Source: Rheinheimera tangshanensis
Lineage (GTDB): Bacteria > Pseudomonadota > Gammaproteobacteria > Enterobacterales > Alteromonadaceae
Assembly (NCBI RefSeq): GCF_014645135.1
Contig: NZ_BMLH01000003.1
Span: 62,001 to 126,000, forward strand
DNA length: 64,000 bases
Direction of reading: 5' to 3'
Shown: positions 34,226 through 42,224 of the stretch, piece by piece
Layout: every line of letters begins with the position of its first letter
How positions within the stretch are numbered: position 1 is the stretch's first letter
Made by a program: the position numbers and the translations under genes
The notes under the pieces: model-generated
What the model saw: the letters and a program-made list of their open reading frames with translations, nothing else
Database searches by the model: none
What the model was told of the DNA's origin: nothing

Positions 34226-35053
34226 GTGGACCGGCTATCAACCTTGCTTGCTCAATTTGGCATGCATGCCACTACTATCTTTGGTGGTGTGCTTAGCGCT
34301 GACATGGCTTTTGATGCAACGGACAGGACAGCCAAGCTGCATTTGTTGCGCTCTGGTGATGCGGCATTTCAGCTGGATCAGCAAAAGCCCGTTGTGATCA
34401 CTGAACCCAGTTTGTTATTTATTCCACGGCCTTGTGGTCATAGCTTGTCTGCCAGCTCAGAGCAGCAGGTAGAACTGGTGTCAGCTGCATTGAGTTTTGA
34501 CGGCGGGCTGGATAATCCGCTAACCACAGCTTTACCTGCTTATGTCGTCATGCCTTTGGCTGATCTTGCAATGCTTAGCGGTAATCTGAATTGGTTGTTT
34601 GACGAGGCCTTTGCGCAGCATTGTGGCAAAAATGCGGTACTGAACCGTTTGTTCGAGTTGGTGGTGATCCAGTTATTACGTTACATGATGGCTAATCGTA
34701 GTGTATCGACCGGTATGATGGCCGGGCTTGCTGATTTAAGGCTATCAAAAGCTGTGACTTTAATGCACGACCAGCCCGCGAAAGCCTGGTCTGTGGCTGA
34801 GCTTGCGAGCGCAGCCAGCATGTCCAGAGCAAGTTTTGCTGCCAAGTTTCATAAAGTGGTCGGTATTACCCCAGCCGATTATCTGGTGAGCTGGCGGGTA
34901 AGCCTTACGCAAAAAGTACTGCGTGAAGGTCGTCCCATCGCCCTGATCGCTGATGAAGTGGGTTATGAAAGCCCATCGGCTTTAGCCCGGACCTTCAGAC
35001 GGAAAACTGGTCATAGCCCCAGGGAATGGTTGCAATTGCAGAGTCTGCAATAA
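34226..35053 (+). CDS. AraC-family transcriptional regulator (cupin type)
   Basis: 275 residues from a GTG with GGAG before it. The N-terminal cupin-like ligand domain includes PCGHSLSA-type metal-site remnants. The C-terminal AraC DNA-binding domain has two HTH units: WSVAELASAASMSRASFAAKFHKVVGITPADYL, then IALIADEVGYESPSALARTFRRKTGHSPREW. The domain order matches the cupin_6 AraC group. Divergent from the secreted hydrolase, its likely target. No operator could be singled out in the intergenic region. Confidence 0.9.
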   Translation: MDRLSTLLAQFGMHATTIFGGVLSADMAFDATDRTAKLHLLRSGDAAFQLDQQKPVVITEPSLLFIPRPCGHSLSASSEQQVELVSAALSFDGGLDNPLTTALPAYVVMPLADLAMLSGNLNWLFDEAFAQHCGKNAVLNRLFELVVIQLLRYMMANRSVSTGMMAGLADLRLSKAVTLMHDQPAKAWSVAELASAASMSRASFAAKFHKVVGITPADYLVSWRVSLTQKVLREGRPIALIADEVGYESPSALARTFRRKTGHSPREWLQLQSLQ

Positions 35054-35057
35054 CACG

Positions 35058-35735
35058 TTAGCCGGTTTTAAACTTGGCAGTGGCCTTGGTATAGAGCTGT
35101 TCATAAGATTCTCTGCGTCTGGTACCGAGGCTGGACTGCAGACTTTCATCTGTCACTCCAACCCATTGTTTGGTTCGATAAATCATACCGAGATCCATTT
35201 CTACTTGGGTATCGTGATGGAAGCGGTCTGGCAGGGTTGAGTTGTAGTCTTCTATCTGCTGAATAATTTGAGCGTCAGTGAGTCCTTCTGCTTTGCCCTC
35301 TTTAAAAATAGCGATCCGCTTATCTACATGCTGGTCAATCATCTGCTCGCTTTTGAGCCACTCGTCATAATTGACGATGTCGGTGGAATCCATCCAGCGG
35401 GGCGGATTAGTTTCAGTATTGATGCGTAAACCATCTCTGCGATACACCATATCTTCCAGAGGTGTAGCTGGATCTGGGGCTAGTCTGTGAGGCGCAGACA
35501 CGTAGGCGTCTTTAATCAAAAAGGCTGGTGTGCCGTTATAGCTTTTTTGCAGCTCCAGAGCTTTTTCAGACAGAGTTACGATAGCGCTGGGTGCTCTGTA
35601 GGCGGTGTCCGAAGTGTCTTCTGCATGGCTAACAGGCATAGCTGGACCTGTCTGTAATACGTTGTTGGAACGATCCAGAGCCGCAATTGAATTTTTACCA
35701 AAGCTCTCTATTTTACTGAATAAACTGATCATCAT
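35058..35735 (-). CDS. Hypothetical soluble protein
   Basis: 225 residues, no signal peptide or membrane segment. An N-terminal part of low complexity (to about 45) is followed by SAIVTLSEKALELQKSY, a Pro-rich middle (APHRLAPDPATPLEDM), and a charged helical C-terminal half with conserved-looking DYNSTLPDRFHHDTQVEMDLGMIYR. No family recognised. AAGGG precedes the ATG pair. It ends 4 bp from the convergent AraC gene. Composition is near that of its neighbours, so there is no direct sign of recent transfer. Confidence 0.6.
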   Translation of the reverse strand: MMISLFSKIESFGKNSIAALDRSNNVLQTGPAMPVSHAEDTSDTAYRAPSAIVTLSEKALELQKSYNGTPAFLIKDAYVSAPHRLAPDPATPLEDMVYRRDGLRINTETNPPRWMDSTDIVNYDEWLKSEQMIDQHVDKRIAIFKEGKAEGLTDAQIIQQIEDYNSTLPDRFHHDTQVEMDLGMIYRTKQWVGVTDESLQSSLGTRRRESYEQLYTKATAKFKTG

Positions 35736-35964
35736 TATCCCTTTGATAGCTCATGTTCCCTGTGGATGTTGCTAGGGTTGCAGCTTCTGTGCCTGAGTTT
35801 TTAATGAGGTTATAAAAAAGTGAATTTATGTTGTGGCTAGGGTTTTGCCGACAGGTTGGCAGCTTAAGGCGGGCTTGTAGGGGTGGATTTCTGGTGGCAG
35901 AGTGGCAATTATTTTCCGTAGCAAAACTCTGGAGCGGAACTAAATTTCAGTGACTTGTATAAAA

Positions 35965-35987
35965 AAGCCCATGTAATTCATGGGCTT
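35965..35987 (-). terminator. Terminator of the Bcr-type MFS gene
   Basis: AAGCCCATG / CATGGGCTT, 5-nt loop; followed on the minus strand by a run of T. Confidence 0.85.
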
Positions 35988-36010
35988 CTTATTATAGAAC
36001 CAAGAGATTG

Positions 36011-37264
36011 TCAGGCTGGTTCAGAAGCCTGTTCAGCTTGTCCATCCTGATGCTGTTTTTTGTATTTTTGCGCAAAAGTTAAAATTGCCATGCTGATGCT
36101 GCTAAAAATCAAAAAGCCTGCTGTCACAGGAATTACAGTACCGTTGTACATTTGGCCTATCACTGTGCCTATGCTCATCGACATAATGGATGAAGTAGAG
36201 CCAATAATGGCAGCCGCTATACCAGCTACATGGCCCATAGGTTCCATTGCCATGGCGTTGATATTACCAAACACCAGACCAAAGCAGAAAAACAGCACGG
36301 ACGCATACAACACAAAAATCCATAGCTGAATGTCAATCACCCAATGCAGCGCTAAAAATACTGCTGAGCTTAAAATAATGCCCCAGACCGCACGGTTAGA
36401 TAAATGTTGCATGCCCCATTTTTGCACCAGGCGGGAATTGACTAAAGAGGCTGCGCCAAAAACTATCGCCAGTAAGCCAAAATACAAAGTGAACAGCTCA
36501 CCTGTTTTAAACAAGTCCTGGAAAATTTGTTGCGATGAATTCAGATAACCAATAAAGCTGCCAAAAAATAAACCCATACACACCATGTAGCAGACCGTAG
36601 GCACATTGCTGATCACTTCTTTGAAACCTTCAGCAAATCCTTTAGAACTCATGGCGATACGGTGCTCTTTGGGCAAGGTTTCCTCTAAACGGCAGAAAAT
36701 CCACACGACAATGAGCAGCGCATAAAATACATAAAGGATAAAAATATCGCGCCATGAACCTATCCATAACACCACCTGACCTAGGCTTGGTGCTAAAGCC
36801 GGCACCATCACGAATATCATCATCACCAGCGACATAATGCGTGCCATATCATTGCCGGAGTATTTATCCCGCACTATAGAAATAGCCGAAACATAAGGGC
36901 CTGAAACCCCTAAACCCTGCACAAAACGGCCGAATAATAAGGTGTTGATATCGGTGGCGACATAACAGATCACAGTACCGACTAAAAACAGCACTATGCC
37001 ACCGTTTAAAACTTTCTTACGGCCTGTCGCATCCGACAAAGGGCCACAAATCAGCTGGCCTATCGCCATACCAAAAAACAAGGCACTGACCACCAGTTGC
37101 GCCTGATTGGGGTGACTCATCGAAATATCAGCACGAATAGCGTCCAGCGCTGGCAATAAGGCATCAATAGAGATAGCAACAATCGACATTAAAAGTGCCA
37201 CCAGCATAGTAAATTCGCCGGTGGAAATACGCGATGTGGGTGCATGAGTAGAGTAATCAGACAT
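36011..37264 (-). CDS. Bcr/CflA-family MFS multidrug transporter
   Basis: 417 residues from the ATG at 37264 (AAGGA about 9 nt before it); the frame open to 37405 adds a non-family tail. Twelve predicted helices. The start of TM1 (MLVALLMSIVAISIDALLPALDAI), the motif GQLICGPLSDATGRKKVLNGG and GPYVSAISIVRDKY are characteristic of the Bcr/CflA drug:proton antiporters (DHA1 12-TM). It probably exports a drug or amino-acid-like compound; the exact substrate is unclear. It sits between two unrecognised soluble-protein genes on the same strand, each with its own gap. Confidence 0.9.
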   Translation of the reverse strand: MSDYSTHAPTSRISTGEFTMLVALLMSIVAISIDALLPALDAIRADISMSHPNQAQLVVSALFFGMAIGQLICGPLSDATGRKKVLNGGIVLFLVGTVICYVATDINTLLFGRFVQGLGVSGPYVSAISIVRDKYSGNDMARIMSLVMMIFVMVPALAPSLGQVVLWIGSWRDIFILYVFYALLIVVWIFCRLEETLPKEHRIAMSSKGFAEGFKEVISNVPTVCYMVCMGLFFGSFIGYLNSSQQIFQDLFKTGELFTLYFGLLAIVFGAASLVNSRLVQKWGMQHLSNRAVWGIILSSAVFLALHWVIDIQLWIFVLYASVLFFCFGLVFGNINAMAMEPMGHVAGIAAAIIGSTSSIMSMSIGTVIGQMYNGTVIPVTAGFLIFSSISMAILTFAQKYKKQHQDGQAEQASEPA

Positions 37265-37499
37265 GTACTGCATTCCTTGTTTAAAACGGCCTGAAAAAGG
37301 CGCGGCTAGTGTAACGCTTTTCACAGACCAGAGTGTTGGGAAATGTAAACAAATTCTACATGGGTCGGTTGAGAGTGGGGGGAATCGACAGGGATAGTGG
37401 ATCATTTGGCTCAGGCAGAGAGTCGATCGGACACAGCCAAGACACCGCGTCAGATGACGAATACGTCCGACTGGGTTTTTGTTCGTGTTAAAGCCAGAC

Positions 37500-38231
37500 T
37501 CACCACAATGGCTTTATTTTTTCCGCATTTCTTTTTAGTTGAGCTGAAATGTTATTGTTTAACTCAAGCCAGCTAAAATCTTTATTCCAGAACTTTTTAA
37601 ATTCTTCTCCGCCTTGTGAATGATCAAGCATTTCTTTTAAATCAAATACTTTTGAAAAATTGTTTTCGTTGACGTCATAATCTGACCAGCCTGAGCTGCC
37701 AAATTTCAAATGCGCTAAGAAACCAGACTTAAAATCCCTGGCTGCGCTCATAAAATCTTCGTTGGCATTCAATGTTTCTAGTATCAAGGCTTTTTCGTCA
37801 TGACTTAGTTTGCCTGTAATTTCTGGTTCACCTGATTGATTCAGTGCTATAGCCCAGTCTTTATTGACTAATTCAGGCTGCTTGCTTTTTATCTCAGACA
37901 TTATGTTGTCATACTGAGAAAACATTCTTTCAACGGATTGAGACACTTCACCGCCAGGCATGTAAAGATTAAACATGGCCGTCGAATTCCTGAGTAGCGC
38001 TTTTTCTTCAATTTCCGCAGTGGTCAATACATGATTGGACACTATAGTCATTGACTTGTGGTAGGTTGGGGCAGGTTCCTGATGCTGATTTTTGTGATAA
38101 GTATCTTCGGCGAGTTGCGTTAGCTCACGAGTTAATTGTTCTGAACTATCTGTGTCTTTTTTGATGTGCAGTGCTGGCTTGTTTGGCGGTATGTGCAACG
38201 CCTGACTTATCCCTTGTGGCTCCACTTTCAT
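37500..38231 (-). CDS. Hypothetical soluble protein
   Basis: 243 residues from the ATG at 38231, chosen because AAGGAG stands 6 nt before it; the frame is open to 38255. No signal peptide or membrane segment. The N-terminal 75 residues are polar and probably disordered (Gln, Lys, His rich). The C-terminal part is helical with LEMLDHSQGG-like and EEFKKFWNKDFSWLELN segments. No family recognised. The coding DNA is visibly more AT-rich than its neighbours, compatible with acquisition. Confidence 0.6.
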   Translation of the reverse strand: MKVEPQGISQALHIPPNKPALHIKKDTDSSEQLTRELTQLAEDTYHKNQHQEPAPTYHKSMTIVSNHVLTTAEIEEKALLRNSTAMFNLYMPGGEVSQSVERMFSQYDNIMSEIKSKQPELVNKDWAIALNQSGEPEITGKLSHDEKALILETLNANEDFMSAARDFKSGFLAHLKFGSSGWSDYDVNENNFSKVFDLKEMLDHSQGGEEFKKFWNKDFSWLELNNNISAQLKRNAEKIKPLW

Positions 38232-38472
38232 CTTACTCTCCTTGTTGTCCGTCATCAGATTATTGTCGGCAAAAACGTTTTTTACTTGAGTATTTTTATC
38301 AAAAAATTTACCTCCTGTTTGCTTTTCAGTGATGGTATTCCCCCAAAAAAGTGAAAGAGATTTCCCCGTTCTCTGGTTTATCCATGATTAGAACGTGTTC
38401 GCTGCAAAATCGGGGGGGCTGGCTAGGCTAATTTTTATAAGTTCGGGCTCAGCTGAACGCTGTACTTCTGCA

Positions 38473-38877
38473 TCAGTTATTAGTGATAAGCTGCAATACA
38501 GGTTGTGCCCGACGGCCAAAGTAGATTTGAAAGGTTTCTTGCTGACCTGCAGCCAGCGTCAGCTCGAATGACTGGGGATAAATCCGGCTGCAGTCCGCCA
38601 TGATAGCCACTAGATGTTCCTGATTAAACATACGCTGGCCACTAGCTCCATTTGTCACCGTAATAGTGGCGACCCGCTCCCCGTTATCCGCCGCCAGCAA
38701 CGCGTAGTGATCCAGCACCAGATCGCTACGTCTGGGCACCACATCTTTATCACGCTGGCAATTAAGCTCTGTATTCTGAAAAGGCGAAGGTTCAAACCGC
38801 AGTATTTGATCCCGGTCCGGTTCATAGGCCTGTGCACCGGTGGACAATAGTGCTACTAGCAACCACTTCTTCATCAT
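38473..38877 (-). CDS. Small secreted protein downstream of the sigma module
   Basis: 134 residues with a signal peptide (KKWLLVALLSTGAQA, cleavage near 18). The mature part has two Cys (in ELNCQRDKD and MADCSRIYP), possibly a disulphide, and beta-strand-like segments (RVATITVTNGASGQRMF, QETFQIYFGRR). No family recognised. A second ATG 3 nt downstream has better spacing from GAGG. It follows the anti-sigma-like gene on the same strand after a 90-bp gap, so it may belong to the same transcript. Confidence 0.65.
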   Translation of the reverse strand: MMKKWLLVALLSTGAQAYEPDRDQILRFEPSPFQNTELNCQRDKDVVPRRSDLVLDHYALLAADNGERVATITVTNGASGQRMFNQEHLVAIMADCSRIYPQSFELTLAAGQQETFQIYFGRRAQPVLQLITNN

Positions 38878-38967
38878 GACCTCAAAAGTTGCAAAAAAGT
38901 TAAGTTAATCTATCAGGCTTAACTTGCCAAGCAGCCAGATGTTTGAAATTGTAAGCAGGATGCTGTT

Positions 38968-39567
38968 TTACAACTCTGCATCCGGCTGAAAATCTTCAGC
39001 CAGACTGCTGAGTTGCTTCAGCTCTGACTCTTTTTGTTTTTTCTTTTGTTGCAAATGATAGATAGCAGCCAGGCAAAGCGGAGCGACTATGAGGCTGTAA
39101 AAAACCAGCAGGGTCGGGGTCACCTGAGCGATTTGCCACCACTGCATCAGCCATAACAAACCAGCAAATACCACCAGTGCAGCACAGGATAGCTGGGTAT
39201 ACAGGTAATAGCGTAGGGTTAATGTACAGGCCCTCGCCCGAAATTGTACCAGCCCGCCGCTGCTCCAGTTGTCATATTCCAGTATAGGTTTGTGTACTGT
39301 CCAGGCGACATAAGCGGAACTGAGGGCTCCGCTTATCAGAAACAACGCAGACAGATAGCTCAGCCAATCAGGAATGTTAAATGCGAGCCAGAAGGCGGCA
39401 ATAAACATCACAGCAGCCCCGAACCACTCGCCGTACATCAACCACTTTTGTTCAGCCTGGCGCTGTTTAGCTTGGGTTAAATCAGCGCTATTGGGTGGAA
39501 GTTCTGTTGCTGTGGGTTGTTGTTGCCAGCTTTTGGCCAGAGCGGCAAAGTCAAAATTATCTGCCAT
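38968..39567 (-). CDS. Four-TM protein, putative anti-sigma partner
   Basis: 199 residues. A cytoplasmic N-terminus of about 40 residues is followed by four hydrophobic segments arranged as two hairpins (about 43-60, 66-84, 117-135, 143-165) and a basic, Lys/Gln-rich C-terminal tail. It overlaps the end of the ECF sigma gene by 11 bp, the usual layout of sigma/anti-sigma pairs, and the N-terminal FDFAALAKSWQQQP helix would be the sigma-binding part. No zinc motif. The polytopic form is unlike the classic single-pass anti-sigma factors. The call rests on context. Confidence 0.6.
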   Translation of the reverse strand: MADNFDFAALAKSWQQQPTATELPPNSADLTQAKQRQAEQKWLMYGEWFGAAVMFIAAFWLAFNIPDWLSYLSALFLISGALSSAYVAWTVHKPILEYDNWSSGGLVQFRARACTLTLRYYLYTQLSCAALVVFAGLLWLMQWWQIAQVTPTLLVFYSLIVAPLCLAAIYHLQQKKKQKESELKQLSSLAEDFQPDAEL

Positions 39568-40081
39568 GGTGCATGATCTCCATCAGTTCTGTTTTGGCGC
39601 GATTTAACCGCACTCTCACTGCGCCCTGGGTTAATTGCAGGATCTCTGCGATCTCAGGTGCGTCTAAATCTTCCATCGCCAGCAAAATCACCTGACGGTT
39701 CGCTGGGGAGAGTTGCCTGACAGCCCGCAATAGCTGCTGGCTTTGCTGCTGTTCGTCGACTTCTTGCGACGGACAATCCTGTAGCAGCAGATGCTGGGTG
39801 TCCTCATCTAATTCCTGCCAGTGCTGGCGTTTGGCGCGGGCTATATGATCGACAGTCACGTTGTGCACTATGCGAAACAAATAAGCCCGCGGCAGCTCTG
39901 CAGCCTGAATACGTTCGGCGGACTGGTGCAATGCCAGATAAATATCCTGTTTTAAGTCCTGTCGTGCAGCGGGATCGGCCTCTGAAGCCATCAGAGTGCG
40001 GCTGATCGCACCCTGATTTTGTTGCCACAGCTCTAACAAAAACTGCTCAGCTGTTACAGTTTTGTGGTCGGAACTAGCCAA
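39557..40081 (-). CDS. ECF-type RNA polymerase sigma factor 2
   Basis: 174 residues from the TTG at 40081, chosen because GGGAGG stands 5 nt before it; the TTG at 40099 lacks a ribosome site. Region 2: RQDLKQDIYLALHQ and PRAYLFRIVHNVTVDHIAR. Region 4: LSPANRQVILLAMEDLDAPEIAEILQLTQGAVRVRLNRAK, with a clear HTH. It heads the minus-strand operon with the four-TM protein. The 183-bp region shared with the divergent amidohydrolase holds two copies of one bipartite element, one facing each gene. Confidence 0.9.
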   Translation of the reverse strand: MASSDHKTVTAEQFLLELWQQNQGAISRTLMASEADPAARQDLKQDIYLALHQSAERIQAAELPRAYLFRIVHNVTVDHIARAKRQHWQELDEDTQHLLLQDCPSQEVDEQQQSQQLLRAVRQLSPANRQVILLAMEDLDAPEIAEILQLTQGAVRVRLNRAKTELMEIMHHGR

Positions 40082-40139
40082 AAAAACCTCCCTGTTCAAT
40101 GTATTAGAGTCTTTATTGAAGTTATCACTCTGTCAAAAG

Positions 40140-40168
40140 TAAGTCTGCCCCAGCTGGCAAAGTGTTAC
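40140..40168 (-). promoter_or_regulatory. Candidate ECF promoter facing the sigma gene
   Basis: Minus strand: TGTAAC (40168-40163), 18-nt spacer, GACTT (40144-40140), about 60 nt before the sigma start codon. The same element, with the same spacing, is found on the plus strand 21 nt away. This suggests autoregulation by the encoded sigma factor. Confidence 0.6.
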
Positions 40169-40188
40169 AAAAATAAATAAAAAAAATT

Positions 40189-40217
40189 CTGTAACGGCTG
40201 AAGAAATACTCCCGACT
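40189..40217 (+). promoter_or_regulatory. Candidate ECF promoter facing the amidohydrolase
   Basis: TGTAAC (40189-40194), 18-nt spacer, GACTT (40213-40217), about 48 nt before the amidohydrolase ATG. It is an exact match, in both boxes and spacing, to the element facing the sigma gene. Confidence 0.6.
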
Positions 40218-40264
40218 TCTTAAGCAAACACAGCAACTTTATTTTGGTTTTAAGGAGTCTTCAC

Positions 40265-41737
40265 ATGAAAACACTGCATGTAAAAAAATCTGTCGCGCTT
40301 TGTCTGATGGCCCTGTGGCCTGCATTACAGGCGGTAGCCCAGGCCCCTGTTGAACTGGCACAAAGCGTGTTGTATCACAATGCCACTTTACTCAATCCTG
40401 CGACAGAGCAGTTGGTTCAGGATGGCTGGCTACTGGTCAAAGAAGGCCGCATCCTACAAATGGGCCAACAACAAGCGAATACAAAATTACCTGAAGCCAG
40501 CAAAACGGTGGATATCAAAGATCAGTATCTGATGCCGGGTCTGATTGATGTGCATTTGCACCTGACTGCAGGGCCACATCGGGCTGAGATGCAGGATGGT
40601 AAACCTGTAATCAGTGTGAAAGGTCATAGTGAGCTGACGCGCTATCACGCCATCAGCACCTTAGCCACCGGAGTGACTACAGCCTTTAGCCCAGCAGGCG
40701 AACCAGAAGCCAACGCTGAATATGTCGCGCAGCAACAAGCAGGTAACTGGCCCGGCCCCAAGTTAAAATACGCTGGTTTTGTTTTCGAACCTACGCCAGT
40801 GTTAGGTGGCTCTGTCTATCCAAAAGACGAAGCAAGCTGGCGCGCTGAGATTGCCCGTCAAAAACAACTGGGCGTTCACTACATTAAGTTATACGCCGGG
40901 CTGAGCAAAGGCGAGGTTGCGCTCGGAGTGCGGTTAGCCAAAGAAGCGGGCCTGAAAACTCTGGCTCATCTGGATAGCGTCAGTTGGCAGTATGCAGCGG
41001 ATCTGGGTATCGACATGCTAACCCATGCGTTGCCAACCAGTGCTGAATTACTGACAGGCGATACAAAACAGGCCTATTTGCTTGAACGAAAAAATCCATA
41101 TGACAGCCGTTATCTGTACCGGTGGTTCGACTATGTCGACTACGACAGTGAGCCAATGCAAAAGCTGTTTAGCACTCTGGCGCGTCAACAAACCAGAGTC
41201 GACCTGACCTTAGTTGCCAATGAGTTGTTCTACTTTGGCCGTGACTTGAACAGCTTATATCCGGAAGAAAATATGTGGGTCTTTCACCCGGAAAATCGTA
41301 GCCGCTGGCGCGCCTTTTTTGCTGCGCTCAGTTATGACTGGTCAAAAGAAGACTTTGCCGCCGCTCAGCGTCAAATGCCGAAGGTAAAGCAATTGCTTAA
41401 ACGTCTTTACGACGCCGGCGTGCCGCTGGCGATAGGCACAGATTTAAGCGCCAGCGGTCCTTTTTATTTGCGCGAATTGTTACTGACTCAGCAGGCAGGT
41501 CTGACGCACTGGCAGGTGTTGAAGCTGGCCACCAGCGGCGGGGCTGAGCATCTGGGGCTGACTGATTATGGCCAGCTGAAAACAGGCTATGTCGCTGATT
41601 TTATCGTGCTCGATGCCAATCCACTTAAGGATTTGAACGCGCTGAACACTGTGCATACCGTAGTGCAGCAAGGCAAAGCCTGGTCTGTGGACGAGCTGAA
41701 AGCTCAGTTGGCTTCGCTGTCAAATCTGAAACTTTAA
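40265..41737 (+). CDS. Secreted amidohydrolase (imidazolonepropionase-like)
   Basis: 490 residues from the ATG at 40265, with AAGGAG 8 nt before it. A signal peptide ends AVAQA. The amidohydrolase metal site is readable: HLH in GLIDVHLHLT, the bridging Lys candidate in YIKLYAG, His in LAHLDS and LTHALP, and the catalytic Asp in IGTDLS. The C-terminal strand GYVADFIVLDANPLKDL is typical of the imidazolonepropionase/prolidase-like group. It acts in the periplasm on an unknown amide or peptide. It lies under a candidate ECF promoter and is followed by two small membrane-protein genes. Confidence 0.88.
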   Translation: MKTLHVKKSVALCLMALWPALQAVAQAPVELAQSVLYHNATLLNPATEQLVQDGWLLVKEGRILQMGQQQANTKLPEASKTVDIKDQYLMPGLIDVHLHLTAGPHRAEMQDGKPVISVKGHSELTRYHAISTLATGVTTAFSPAGEPEANAEYVAQQQAGNWPGPKLKYAGFVFEPTPVLGGSVYPKDEASWRAEIARQKQLGVHYIKLYAGLSKGEVALGVRLAKEAGLKTLAHLDSVSWQYAADLGIDMLTHALPTSAELLTGDTKQAYLLERKNPYDSRYLYRWFDYVDYDSEPMQKLFSTLARQQTRVDLTLVANELFYFGRDLNSLYPEENMWVFHPENRSRWRAFFAALSYDWSKEDFAAAQRQMPKVKQLLKRLYDAGVPLAIGTDLSASGPFYLRELLLTQQAGLTHWQVLKLATSGGAEHLGLTDYGQLKTGYVADFIVLDANPLKDLNALNTVHTVVQQGKAWSVDELKAQLASLSNLKL

Positions 41738-41788
41738 TTTGAACCCTTACACACTAATTTATTTCACAAGCTTAACGAGGATAGATGG

Positions 41789-41932
41789 ATGGAAACTTTA
41801 AATGACTGCGTGTCTGAGCTGAGCAATCAGGTCGCATTGACCGATGCCGAATTTCTGGTGCTCTTTATGGTGTTCTGGCTGGTTGCCGCTGTACTGCAAA
41901 ACAAATTTGAAATGAACAAAAACGAGGAATAA
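41789..41932 (+). CDS. 47-residue single-pass membrane protein
   Basis: Short frame with GAGG 8 nt before its ATG. The product has an acidic N-terminus, one hydrophobic helix (FLVLFMVFWLVAAVL, about 22-36) and a charged tail. It lies 51 nt after the amidohydrolase stop and 3 nt before the next small gene, whose ribosome site (GAGGA) is inside its last codons, so the pair is translationally coupled. No family recognised. Confidence 0.6.
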   Translation: METLNDCVSELSNQVALTDAEFLVLFMVFWLVAAVLQNKFEMNKNEE

Positions 41933-41935
41933 CCC

Positions 41936-42214
41936 ATGGAAACTGTACAACAATTTTTCGATACCTTTGTCCAGGCATGGCAACAAGCTGATCTGGTATT
42001 TTTAGTTGGGTTTGGCACGCTTTTTCTGCTGATTTGGTTTTTACCCAGCCTGCTGGCATTCGTTTTTAATCGCCAGCATGCCGGCAAAATTGCCTTACTG
42101 AATGTGCCGGCTGGTTTTTCCTGGATAGCCTGGGTGGCGTTAATCGTTTGGGCTGTGACAGGCAAACTGAGCAATAAACTGGCTGAAAAGGCGCGCTTAA
42201 AGCCAGTGGCCTGA
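41936..42214 (+). CDS. Superinfection-immunity-like small membrane protein
   Basis: 92 residues with two hydrophobic helices. The sequence around FLLIWFLPSLLAFVFNRQHAGKIALLN, followed by a GFSWIAWVALIVWAV helix, matches the pattern of the Imm_superinfect family (PF14373, named after phage T4 Imm), where a Pro-containing first helix, an Asn-bearing loop and a W-rich second helix recur. Chromosomal members are widespread and mostly of unknown role, so the name does not prove phage exclusion. It is the last gene of the probable amidohydrolase operon, converging on the MBL-fold gene 10 bp away. Confidence 0.7.
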   Translation: METVQQFFDTFVQAWQQADLVFLVGFGTLFLLIWFLPSLLAFVFNRQHAGKIALLNVPAGFSWIAWVALIVWAVTGKLSNKLAEKARLKPVA

Positions 42215-42224
42215 TACAAGGCTG

